Part shown: positions 10,586 through 21,219 of the stretch, one piece after another
Position numbering within the stretch: position 1 is the stretch's first letter
Layout of the letters: every line of letters starts with the position of its first letter
Assembly (NCBI GenBank): GCA_020536535.1
Contig: JAHLWZ010000526.1
Span: 62,001 to 126,000 of the forward strand
Source of the DNA: Pelomyxa schiedti
Lineage: Eukaryota > Evosea > Pelobiontida > Pelomyxidae
Direction: 5' to 3'
DNA length: 64,000 bases
Program-made: the position numbers and the translations under genes
Notes under the pieces: generated by a model
The model's input: only the letters and a program-made list of their open reading frames with translations
Databases searched by the model: none
Told to the model about the DNA's origin: nothing

Positions 10586-11852
10586 GTTGGGGGTCAAACC
10601 AACTCTACCCAAAAAACACAAGAAAATTCTGGATCTGGTCCAGATGGTGTCAAAATCGTTTCGAACCAGGGGGAGAAGGTAGTACAGAGCTGTGAGCAGT
10701 GTTTCCCTTGGTTCCCAGTGAAAAAGGAGGCACTGGGACTGAGGAAACCCAAAAAGTGGTGGTAACTGGACGGGTGCCGGAAAAAAAAATTTTCTGACAC
10801 CGGGCCAGATTGTATCATTCTCCTAAATTGATTACAAAAAACCTGTTTGATTGTGGGCAAACTGTTGTGGTATGTGGTAGTGCATAAGAAGTTGTGGCAT
10901 GATGGTTTCGAGGTCTAACACATCCACAGTCACCATTGTCCCAAAATATGACATTGACTTCACATTTCGACACCTTTGACACCCCAAATCCTCCTCCACC
11001 AAGGCTTTCTTCTGAAAATTGGACACAAAGGGTAGGTAATCTCTTCTCTGGTGAAGCAAGACCATACATTTTATGCATCAACTTAGAAAGAGAAGATTGA
11101 AGATTGCACAAATTAACTGAAGGTGTGCTCAGGGCAGCTGCTCTTTGGTCATATGACCAGTTGAAACAGTTCCTCTTGCTGTGTTGGTACCAATAGTTAA
11201 GAGATGATGACATACAACTCCAACAAACATGTGGTGTTCAAGAAGGACCTCAAACTCCTTCCGTGACAACCTCAGTGCTAAAACCACCAAAAAAGGGTAG
11301 GTACCACAGTTTTTTTTTCTGTTTTGTTAGGTTTTAGGAGGAAAAAGAACGAAAGAGAGTAAGAGTGTAAAGGTTCTCTTGCTTGTTCTTGTGCTTGGGT
11401 TGCACGTGTTCAAAGGAATTTTAATTATTTTGGTGTGGTTAGGTGCAGTTAGCTTCAAAGCCATGCTGTTGTCCAATTCTCAGTCAAGATTACCTTAGAA
11501 TCAATCACCACTGCAGTCCGCATTAGTGCGTTCTGTGTCTCATAAGATCGTCGCTGCCTTATTCCAGTAATTCCATCAAGCCTGCATTGGATCTCAAGAG
11601 TTGAGATTCATACAGAGTCCGCAGAGTGTCCATAGAGCTAAAGCTCGTGTACTTGCTAAAGTACACAGTTTTAACTGCTTATCGCATATCTGGGGATTTC
11701 TCATTTCCCTTTTGAATTGCTGCTGATTACAAGCTGCACTGCATCTCACTGACACAGACTTACAGATTGAAGGAAAGTCATCTGCAAATGCACGAAGGAA
11801 AGCCATCTCTGACTGGGCTGCAAAAACTGAAACATGGAAACAACAAAAACAT
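10586..11852. pseudogene. Decayed duplicated locus, copy A
   Basis: This block has near-identical segments, by eye, to the complement of 58459-59846, but in a different order. Neither copy keeps a full reading frame. On the minus strand the words KMYGLASPEKRLP, FSEESLGGGGFGVSKV, FWDNGDCGCV and FTGNQGKHCSQLC can be read with breaks; on the plus strand LHKLTEGV, LRDDDIQ, KPPKKG and ESHLQMHEGKPSLTGLQKL appear. The Gly-rich FSEESLGGGGFGVSKV resembles a kinase Gly loop, but nothing downstream supports a kinase. I read it as a multi-exon host gene family copy that has decayed and been rearranged. The element at 11325-11667 interrupts it. Whether any part is still expressed cannot be judged from sequence. 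Confidence 0.6.
11325..11667 (+). mobile_element. Solo-LTR-like insertion A (343 bp)
   Basis: It begins TGTTAG and ends GTACACA, i.e. TG...CA termini, and is flanked by the 4-bp direct repeat GTTT (11321-11324 and 11668-11671). The same element, inverted and at a different point of the duplicated locus, is at 59064-59416 with a different 4-bp repeat. The other locus copy shows the uninterrupted join of this site (around 58640-58655). It has no coding potential. TG...CA ends and short target duplications are the hallmark of an LTR left by recombination of an LTR retrotransposon; no internal region is present here. Confidence 0.7.
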
Positions 11853-12735
11853 CATCCCCTTCCATCCATGGGACAGGCTTTTGGATGTTTTTGTATATAG
11901 CCATATTCTTATTTGTTTTTTCGTTTTGCAATATTGCAGGCTTCTTATTGGGCCTCGACCCTTTTCCATGATTGATGTTTGAAGTGCAGTCATCACAACC
12001 CACTGCGAGTCAGCTTCTATTCTCTTGACTCCTCTTTCTTTGGATACTCCTCTTTCTCAGAATACTCCCTTTTTTTCTGGGCATTCCTTTTGTAAGTGAC
12101 TTCATAGTAGGCGGGAATGAGATGCCATGGCTGCTTCTCCTTACAGTCCTACACTCTGAGAAGGTTCTTGTAGCCCTTTTTGAGCCACTGTCTATATCCA
12201 TCTTGAATGCGAAATGCACTAGTAGCTCTTTGGGGTGTTTCTTGGATCTCTCTTCATGACTCTACAATAGCTGGGTGTTGTTTCTGCATCAACCCCAAAC
12301 TTCACCACCACACCACAGTTGTGGTTAATCCCTCTGCCCACTCACAGGTCCATGTAGGCTGGCGGTGGTCAACGCACCTCCATTTGCAGAATCCTTCCTC
12401 GAGAGGATCCATTCCTCTCGAACTACACTGCGTGGTACCAGATCAACAGAACCCACGATTATTTATTATTATCTCTTTCTTTGTTCTTCACAAACTTGGT
12501 GGCTCCAACGGCGGCATTCAATGAAACGGATTGTTGTGAAATAGCCGTCCGCGAAATCGCCGTGGTTGTCACTCAGATCCGGCGAGCCCTACGTCTGCAC
12601 AACCATCACCACCTCACAGTGTGGGGGTCACTATCTAAACCCAATCTACCTCGGCACAGACCCTATCCATTTTTTTTTGGTTTGGTTTTCTTCGAATTTC
12701 AAGCAGCTTTTTTCAACAAGACGCAAAAAAGACCA
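11853..12735. other. Gene-poor spacer with unresolved short frames
   Basis: No gene I can support. The minus strand at 12010-12219 has a short Arg/Lys/Ser-rich frame with imperfect RKRS-type repeats (KKGS, RKRS, RKRS), and the plus strand has a short His-rich frame near 12207-12520. Neither shows a known domain. They may be decayed exons or ends of the neighbouring pseudogene. Confidence 0.4.
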
Positions 12736-13803
12736 CTAGTCCAAGTAAGGTTTGTCACAACCAGCACACCTGACTAGCACCCTCATGGTGTCAATTCGTT
12801 GGTCAAGAGGTGTGCCAGTAAGAGACATAAAGTTGTTCATGTTGGGAGAGATGAACCCCCACATATCTTCAATTCGTGGAGGCCTCCTCCACAGCAGCCA
12901 TCCATTATGTGCATCTACCTCAATTAATGACAGCCACGGACGAGGGAGTTGCTGCTCGTCACCCAATAGCTTGCTTGGGGGAAACGAGGGAGCTGCAACA
13001 GTGGTACTCACCTCACAGAATCCTATTTGAAGACGTCCATATGTGTGGATGTACTGTTGGGGTGGGTCCGCTAGATAGTCTTCGTCATCCACGTGGCCGG
13101 CAAAATACACGAAAACCTTGCGGCGATTCTCAGAGTCAGCAGAGTAAAACCAAACTGCGCCGGTGCAGTACTCATCGAAGTGGGGAGAAGGGAATTTACT
13201 GCTTCCGTGTTTCTTCTCGCTTTTGTGCATGATAAACATCACTCTCGCTCTGAATGCTGCCAATTCCTCCGAGAGTGGTGGGTCTTGATGAGGAGCTTCC
13301 GAACAAAAATGTGATGATGCCACCTGCAGTTCCCATTCTCTTTGCTGCAGTTCCGATAGCGCAAAGTTGTACAATGCTTTTCTCTCCACGACTCGCTTTT
13401 GTATAGCCACAATCCCCCCACTCACCTCGTCGCGTTCGTTCTCCGGATTCTGTGCTCCCTCCGCTCTCCACAAAGCCCTCATCTGAAACAAGAAGCTCAC
13501 ATGTTCGCACGCCTTTAAGCATGCACGCGAACACTGAGCAAAGCACATCACAGGGAGCAAAGAAGCACCACTTTGCTCGATCCTTTCATAAGGCTCCCCA
13601 CACGGGTACCGGCACTTCACTACGTGAGGCGGCAGAATAAGCAACTCCGCAATCAGTTCCAGCACCGCCAATGGTATGACAACGTCAAGACCACCATGCG
13701 AACGCATCGACACATTTGAGCTCGAAATATTTTTTTCGGCTTGGTCCGGCGTAGAAACGCGGCGTCGCTTGGTTTCTGACCCCTTGGCTTCTTCTCCCGA
13801 CAT
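12736..13803 (-). CDS. Hypothetical protein, 355 residues, intronless
   Basis: Single open frame from ATG at 13803 (MSGEEAKGSETKRRR) to TAG at 12736. It starts with a basic, probably disordered nuclear-localisation-like stretch (KRRRV). A helical region follows with Cys-rich MCFAQCSRACLKACEHV, then a Glu/Arg-rich helix. The C-terminal third is beta-rich (FVYFAGHVDDEDYL, YGRLQIGF, WLSLIEVDAHNGWLLW) and the protein ends in VRCAGCDKPYLD with a CxxC. I do not recognise the family. The 80-bp gap to the divergent PH-pseudokinase start suggests a shared promoter region. Confidence 0.62.
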   Translation of the reverse strand: MSGEEAKGSETKRRRVSTPDQAEKNISSSNVSMRSHGGLDVVIPLAVLELIAELLILPPHVVKCRYPCGEPYERIEQSGASLLPVMCFAQCSRACLKACEHVSFLFQMRALWRAEGAQNPENERDEVSGGIVAIQKRVVERKALYNFALSELQQREWELQVASSHFCSEAPHQDPPLSEELAAFRARVMFIMHKSEKKHGSSKFPSPHFDEYCTGAVWFYSADSENRRKVFVYFAGHVDDEDYLADPPQQYIHTYGRLQIGFCEVSTTVAAPSFPPSKLLGDEQQLPRPWLSLIEVDAHNGWLLWRRPPRIEDMWGFISPNMNNFMSLTGTPLDQRIDTMRVLVRCAGCDKPYLD

Positions 13804-13883
13804 TGTTTTCAAAACAAGGCAAATGCCCAGCGGATTCCTGTCAATCCGGCCTTTTACCCTTTATCTGGAGACAACCAAAAAAC

Positions 13884-15752
13884 ATGTCAGGATTCCCTGA
13901 GATGGCGAACTCGATGCAGTGCAGTTGGGAGTACACAGGTAAAATCATGCCACTTATGGGATGTCGTTGGTTACTACCACAAGGTCATTATCAACGTTGG
14001 GTGCCTATGTGGATTCGTCTGCATGCTGGTTACGTGGAGTGTTTTGAGACCCAAAATGTCGGTCAGGGTTTTTTGTTTTGTATTATGTTGCCCTCCAGTC
14101 GGGAAATACAACATTGTGATAACAGGATGTTGCTCCAGTGACAAAAAGAGAGGTCTTGCATTGCGATGTTGCAGAGGCTCGAAACAGACCAAATTGTATT
14201 TGCTTGACCCCACACTCACCATATCTTTCCGGCCCACTGTCACTACAAGTGGTGTTGATGTTCACACAAGGACCCACATTAATTTCTATATTCTCAGACA
14301 TCTGGTGCTCTAGAGTTCATGTCTTGGATGAAGGCAATACAGGATTCAAGTATCACACAAAATCTTCACCGACACTTAATTGCAAACAGTTTCCTTTGAG
14401 ACTCAATTGCAACTTTCTCGTACAATCACCCTTCCCTGACTTGGTTCGACTAAAAAAGTTCCTAGTACCCTTGGATGATGTTGAAAATAACAATTTCCTG
14501 ATTGATCCAAGGCAGTTGGCGTAAGAATTAGCCCTAGTACTCTCAAAGAAACTGATTAAATTAAGTGGTTTTGAAACCAACAAAAAATGTGTCTATGTAC
14601 GCAATTCCCAAGTAGTTAGTATTCATACAACGGGAGCATATATTAGCGAAACAACACAGCTCCAAATCGATATAATGAAGCATATATCTCACCCCAATAT
14701 TGTACTTGACAAGGAAATATGGTTGTTTTCATAAGCTCACAGGTGGAGTTTATTGATGCTTTTCTGAGCAAAGATATCTTTTATATTATTTGGGAATTTA
14801 TGAGTGGTGGGACTCTACTCGATTTTCTTTATTCAAATAGAGATGATGAGGGTTTAACGGAGACACCTTTCTCGGAGCATCAAATTGCTTTCATTGCCAG
14901 AGAGGTACTTTTGCATAGCAGTTTTCAAAGAGCTCAGTCAACTTTTAGGTTTTGCATGCTTTGGAATATCTTCATAGTATCAATGTTATTCATTGGTGGT
15001 GACCAATTGAATAGCAATAATATCCTAACAACACATAGTAGTGTAACAGTTGACTGTGTAATGCTGCAAGATAATGGGCAAGTAAAATTAGGTCTTCAAT
15101 CAGTGGAAAGTATTATTGACCAATTGATCTTAGGGATGTTTGGTGAAGCTGCCTCAATGAAATTGAAAAAAAATTCTGCTCCCAGACGTACTTCCGAGGA
15201 CAATGTTTGTCATTCTCCATCTGTAGTTGTTTAATTTTTGAAGCTTCTATACTGGCTATCACCAGAGCAGATTCGTACTACCGAAGTCACCACCAAGGCT
15301 GACTTGTGGTCTCTGGGTGAGGGAGCAAACAAAAACATAAATAAAGAATCCAATACAAGTTAGGAGTAATGTGCCGAGAATTAGCAGAAGGTGAGCCGCC
15401 CTACATAGGCCAGTCCCCAATAAAGGTTTGCTTTCAACTGACAACCAACGAATTTATTCTCATCCCCTCATCACAGGTGCTCTTCCTTATCACTTCTCGT
15501 GGGTTACCACCACTGAAAGATGCGTCTTTATGGAGTTCAGAATTCCAGGACTTTCTAGCTTTACTTTCACTGGATGACCCAACAGTCCGGCCCGATGCTG
15601 TCACCATCCTCAAGGTAAAGCTGTTCTTGTGCACAAAAACCATACAGGTGGCTAACCTCAAAGCTCAGCATGCCTTTCTTCTCAGAGCCTCTAATGCTGC
15701 TTCCCTTGTGCCACTCATCCAGAACAAACTCAATCACCCCACCGGACATTGA
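13884..15752 (+). CDS. PH-like domain plus STE20/PAK-type pseudokinase
   Basis: Multi-exon gene from ATG at 13884 to TGA at 15752. The N-terminus looks like a PH domain (YTGHYQRWVPMWIRLHAGYV after splicing). The C-terminal half is a STE20/PAK-type kinase fold: MKHISHPNIV, FYIIWEFMSGGTLLDF, VLHALEYLHSINVIH, YWLSPEQIRT, TKADLWSLGVMCRELAEGEPPYIG, FLALLSLDDPTVRPDAVTILKHAF. Catalytic motifs are lost: the VAIK-equivalent reads VVSIHTT (no Lys), the HRDLKxxN loop is scrambled around GGDQLNSNN with a frame disagreement at about 15000, and DFG reads LGLQS. PH followed by a PAK-like kinase is a known amoebozoan architecture; this copy looks like a pseudokinase, or a pseudogene if the frame break is real. 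Confidence 0.72.
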
Positions 15753-15986
15753 ACCAAAAGTAACACACCAACACGATAGAACAATAGAACAATTCGGCTT
15801 TTTTCCTTTGTTCTATCTCTCTATCGGTGGGGTGTTTGGCGTGTCTTACCCTCGAAAAACCTTTTCACTTTTTTTACATGGCATTACTTCCCTGCCAGTG
15901 CCAGTTCCTCCAAGTGAGTCTCTGATGAGTGATCACCTTCGTTTTTCCTTCCATCTTTTAATCTTGTAACACAAGGACGTACGATA

Positions 15987-18900
15987 ATGTCGGACCCGAA
16001 GAGTAAACCGCAACCGAGAAGGTCTCCACAACACACCCTTTGTTGCCTCTTTTTTCTTCGTTCGTTTGCTCTTTTTTTTTTTTTTTTTTGGGCTCATTTG
16101 TGGCTGTTACGGTGCTTATTTGTTTGCATAAAAGACACGGGAATCAGGCTACGACGCAGTCACAAACGCAACAGACACAGGCATCGTCGCAACCCCAACA
16201 GCAGAACCAGACACAAGCACAAAACCAGTCAAAAAAAGGGAACCAGAACACGGCAACGGCTAAAGCACAGCAGTCACAACAGCACCCAGCACAACCTAAC
16301 ACGTGAGTGTGTGACCCATCTCCTTTGGTTTATTTTTCTCCCAGGGCACAACCTGATGGAGGAAAGGGAAAAGCCACACCACATGAAGAGTATGAGTACT
16401 ACCACCCTGGAACAACCAACAACAGTAACGGTGCCAATCGAACTACATCGACTCAATCGCAGCAGGATGTTTCAGTGAAGGAAGGACCTGGAAAAGGTAA
16501 CAACTAGACACTACATTTTTCCCCCTCATTACCCTATGTACTCCCTATTTTTAAAAATTTATCATAATGTAGGCACCAGACAAGCAAACAATCAACAAAA
16601 TAATGTGCAGTCACAACAACCAGGTCCACGACTAGCGCCACAAACAAATTCATCAGCTAATGTCAACAACTCCGCTAACACCAATACCGCTGCTTCCAAT
16701 CAAAGAAAATCTAGCACGACCAAAGGTTCTTAAGTTTCATTTTTAGTATTATTTCTCCTAACAGAACCCTAGCTGTTGGGGCGGCACCTTCCCTTCGTAC
16801 TTGTATGTTCCTCTCTTTCTCTGCTCTCTGTGAAACCTAAGTTCAGTGTCCTAAAATAGCTGGAAATACACAGATTTCCGCAAGCTCCTTACCGCAACAT
16901 CAGACACAAACTCAGCCATCCCAACCAACTCAAGTGCAACCACAGGTACAGAACCAATCTCAGGCACAAGTTCAGGCACAGCAAGCTCATATACACCAAT
17001 CTCCACAACAGCAAACTTTTATGCAAATACAATCGCATGTGAGTTTGCAACAGTCGTTACCACAAATTCAACAGGCACAAGTGCCTTCACAGCAACCGCA
17101 GCCAGTGCAACCACAGTCGGCATCTCTAATACAACAAACATTGCCAACATCGCAATCTACACAAATTCAATCACATCAACTTCGCTTTCAACAGCAACTA
17201 CACACACAACGTTTACTACAACAACAATTCCAGCAGGCAAGCAGCAGCTTCACATCTGCACCAAACTCGTCAATTTCGATGTCAATGGTACCCCCCTCAC
17301 CTCAAACAGCATCCTCAGTACTGTTAAATTCCAATGTACCTCCCCATATAACCTCACCTGATAATTTATCCGGCTTGGTATCGAACACAAATCTCCTGAC
17401 CCCTACAGCAAGCTCATACACTCAACCCCAATATCAGTACTACCAGCAGAAAGGGGGGTCACCACAAGCAATCCTCGTACCTACTAGTCATAGTCCACAA
17501 TTCAATGGGACAAACGAATTTCTTACACTTGTCTCAAAAGGTACTGTGATAATTCTTAGACATCACAACATACTTTGCTCTTTGCTCCTTCTAACTTCAT
17601 CCTTCAGGCATTCCTGTTCCTAATGTGGGATCTTCAACAGGTTGCAGGCAACTGCTACACAACTTTTTCACTAAATTTGCTACATTCTTCAGGAATTCCG
17701 GTCCCCTCAGTGTCTCCACACCCAACAAACCCTGCAATCCTTTCTTCATCTCCAGGGATACCTGGAGTGATGAGTCCCCCGTTTAATAAGTCCCCGGGAT
17801 CGCCTGGACTTGTCTCTCCCGTATCCTCTCCACCCTTACCTTCTCCTACCATTCTATCCCCTCGAAGTGCTGCTGGCAGTCCACATCAAATTTTAAACCC
17901 CTCTCCCGGGGTTATACTTCCCCAATTTTCTGGAGAGATAATGCCTGACTCTGTATATCCATCGGAGCAATTCAGCCCACAGTTCATGGACTTCCCCTCC
18001 GATTACGTCTTTCAAGAAGAAGACTTCACGGGCGTGCCTGGATTCAAAGGTACAAAAAGGACATTCATATCTCTGAAACTAACTAGGAAAAGATGACAAA
18101 GATACCCTCATCAACGAGAATGGTGTCCCCGTTATGATGCAACAGCAGACTGGCGCGGTATTTCTTTCATGATCCTTCACTGTCCTCATAGAAATCAACA
18201 GCCTTTATTTCCACAGTCCTCTGGGATTCCTCTTAAATCTTCGATGTTGCCACTCTCTCAGTACAATGTATTCAAGACCTCCCCAACTCTTGACGAAACT
18301 AACTTCTGAGAAGCAGCCCCAAATGAAACCCGCACTTTCCAACTCTGGTAATACTAGAGATATTACAGTTCATAGTATTGATATTTCGTTTAGAGTATCT
18401 AGTACAACAACATCTTGCACAGCTGCAAATGCAGCAAGCAGCTCAGGCACGAGCAAGGCTGGCAAAGGTAAACTAAAGGTTAGTCAATTTTTTCCAACGA
18501 AAAATAGAAACCACCAGCCGTAGCAACAGATAGATTTGGTCTTCTCGGTTTACTCAATGTAATTCGTATGACAAATCCGGACCTCAATACTTTGGCGTTA
18601 GGTTTAGACTTAACCGCACTGGGGCTAAATTTGAACTCTCTTGAGTATGTTTTTTCTCCCTATTGATAGGAGTAACGTGGATTCTCCAGTCGTCTGTACA
18701 CCACCTTTGTTTCTCCTTTCTCCAAGTTGCCACCACACAACAACGAATTCTACCTCCCACATAGCTATTTCAACAACAGCACCCCACTTTCCAAACCAGA
18801 AAAGAAGATCAGCCTTTTTTCAGACGAAACACTGCTATTCATATTTTACAGCATGCCAAAAGACGAACTTCAACTATTAGCAGCAAAAGAATTGTAAGCA

Positions 18901-19130
18901 TTATCCCCACAACAACCAACGAGCCACTCTAACCAATAAAAAAAAGGTACAGAAACGACTGGAGATTCCACAAAGAATTGAAAATGTGGGTGAAACGGGA
19001 GCCCACATCTGAAAGTACCATAGGCCCAGGTTACGAGAAGGGCACATTCAGTGTATTTGACCCCAAACTGTGGGAGAGACAGAAACGGGACAACTTTGTG
19101 CTCGTGTATTCTGATTGTGAGGTGTTGTGA
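15987..19130 (+). CDS. CNOT2: CCR4-NOT complex subunit 2 (NOT2/CNOT2)
   Basis: Core subunit of the CCR4-NOT deadenylase complex. It starts with MSDPKSKPQPRR at 15987; several Gln/Asn/Ser/Pro-rich low-complexity exons follow (16140-18050). The C-terminal NOT-box is diagnostic: DRFGLLGLLNVIRMTNPDLN, LALGLDLTALGLNLNS, then FVSPFSKLPP, FYLPHSYF, LLFIFYSMPKDELQLLAAKEL, NDWRFHKELKMWVKREP, YEKGTFSVFDPKLWERQ and NFVLVYSDCEVL before TGA at 19130. Each matches animal CNOT2 in order. Short introns interrupt the domain near 18650 and 18900. The Q-rich N-terminus is far longer than the conserved part, as in several amoebozoan orthologues. Confidence 0.9.
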
Positions 19131-19240
19131 TCGTCTTTGTACACTGTTAAAAAAAAACCAAATACATTTTCCTCTTTAAACAAACCCAGAAGGATTCTTC
19201 CTGGTTGTTGGTTTTTTTTTCTTGTTTGTTTTATTACACA

Positions 19241-20967
19241 CTAGTCACAGTATGATGCTGTAATTAGGAGGGGGAGGGCAAGCCAAACAGAAGCGAGGGT
19301 GGCAACCAAAGAGGCACCAAGGCCAGCAACAGACCACTTTGACAAGAAGTCCCTCTGCAACAGGACTGCGAACATTGCAATGCCACAAACTCCGGCTGGT
19401 GTCATCATGCACCATACAAGCATTGCGGATACCCCGGCTAGGCAAGGCTCGGCGATAGACATGAAGGACATTATGATTGAAGGGACGCTCAAGACACAAA
19501 GAACAGCCCACGCTGATATGAAGATGGCCTTGGAGTTGTGTGCTGGAGGTGTCTAGTCGTATGTTAATCATGGAAGTTTGAAGAAAGTGAGTGAGGTAGA
19601 GCGTGTACCCCTAAATCAGGTAACTCAAGTACGGCGGTAGAAGTGAGACTGGTAATAGAGTTCCGCATGATGTACAAGGAGATAGTGCTCAGAATAGCGT
19701 AAATAAGTTGGAAAGTCTCCCATCCAGCCCATGTCAAAGCCCAAAGGAAGTCGTTCTCATAAACAAGCATAAAGGCAAACGACACGAAATTGGCAACGCA
19801 CCCCATAATTCCAAAGGCAAGAACACACCCTACCAAATGTTAAAATTTTGGTGGTATTGATTGACATACTCGCTAAATCTCTGTTTCGCAGAATAAATGG
19901 GTACCTCCTCTCCAATTTGTATATTGATAGGGCAAAAACCAGAGTGATAACAGCCATTGGGCCAAACATCCACCAGCACAATGTCAGTATCTACATTTCC
20001 GGTTTAATTAATGCTGATCCATAATAATAGGTTTTTATAAATGAATAACGTTTGTAAAAACTAGAATGTCTGAATTTTTATTTTGGTTCGTCATTTGTGT
20101 ACATACGCAGATCAAGATATTGAGAAGAATTGTACTAGCAAGCTTCCCAGAAAAAACGTTCTTCTCCCTCCCCTGGCACATGGTGTGCACCACGGCCGAG
20201 TGCACAAAGCCACTGGCCGCGTACTCCCTCGCAGTGCACGTCCTAGGCAGCGGCGTGGTCCCTGGCTTCCTGGCGGCCAAGTAGTAGCACCCAAGAGCAA
20301 ACGACTGCCTGCTGACTCCCTCGGGGTGCGGCAGGCCCGGCGCCGGCCCCAGGTCGCCGTAGGACGCGTCGGCCTCGGCGTCGCCCTCGGCGGCGGCCAC
20401 GAGCGCGGCCTGGCGCTCCAGCCCGTCCGTCTCGAGGTTGGTGCGCAGCCACTTGGACAGCGGCATGGCCATGGAGCGGCTCGAGGCCACCGCCGCGTCG
20501 GGCGAGACCGTGAGGCGCGTCACGGCGTCGACGTAGTACTCCTCCTCGCCGTACTGCGACCACACGGCGCGCGCCGAGCCGAGCTGCGCGAGGTCCGGGC
20601 GCCCGACCACCCGCGGCATCGAGTCGAACACGCCGTCGCACTGCCGCGCAAAGTCCTCGGGCACGACGCCCCGCGGCGCGTACCCCGGGGGCTCCGTGGG
20701 GGGCGGGGGCGGCGGGCACGCGGGCTGCTGCTGCTGCTGGAGCTGCTGGAAAGGCTGCAGCTGCTGCGGAGGCGGCCCCTGGGGGCACTGGGCGATGTCG
20801 TTGACGACGAAGGCGCCGGGGGTGGAGGCGTGGGAGGCGGACATGGGCTGGGCGACGTACATAAGGGGCTGCTGGTGGGACCCCACCGGCGCGTAGCCTA
20901 TAGGGCGCACCACGATGGACTGGGCCATGGGGTTGATCTCCTCGAACGTTGGCTGTTGCGCATCCAT
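19241..20967 (-). CDS. Multi-pass membrane protein with Pro/Gln-rich cytosolic N-terminus
   Basis: ATG at 20967 opens a long GC-rich first exon: MDAQQPTFEEINP, a Gln/Pro-rich tract (poly-Gln and poly-Pro near 20690-20760), then a helical soluble region. The first transmembrane helix follows Cys-Thr-rich CTAREYAASGF and runs into LLNILICILTLCWWMFGP across an intron (about 19992-20110). Further hydrophobic segments: AVITLVFALSIYKL, VLAFGIMGCVANFVSFAFML, TFQLIYAILSTISLYIM, AMLVWCMMTPAGVCGIAMFA and ASLVATLASVWLALPLLI, giving about six. No signal peptide. Introns at about 19820-19870 and 19490-19560. The family is not recognised; transporter or tetraspan-like roles are both possible. Confidence 0.62.
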
Positions 20968-21219
20968 GGATGTGTCGGTTGTTGATTGCTTGACGCTGCT
21001 TTTTTAATTTTGCTACTTTGCTGCAGTCTTTTTTGGGAATCGCCGAAAGTGACGTTGTTGTGGGGACTCACTTGAACAGTGAACAAACCTGCACAATGTC
21101 CTCTCACCAGGCACGTGACCCACTTCTTGATGCGCGAATTGTGCCCCACCCGACGTCCCCCGCCCAGAGTGTAATTCACAGTGAACCTTTGTGTGTTCAT
21201 CATTAACGGCTTTACGAAA

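Noticed and set aside
10586-11030. Gly-rich FSEESLGGGGFG as an active kinase P-loop
   Set aside because: No VAIK, HRD or DFG follows in either copy of the locus.
15001-15019. A 19-nt GT-AG intron that would restore frame in the pseudokinase loop
   Set aside because: Other introns here are at least about 35 nt, and the result would delete the HRD loop; a frameshift or decay is equally likely.
20083-20985. Long Arg/Gly/His-rich plus-strand frame
   Set aside because: It mirrors the GC-rich first exon of the minus-strand membrane protein and shows only composition-driven residues.
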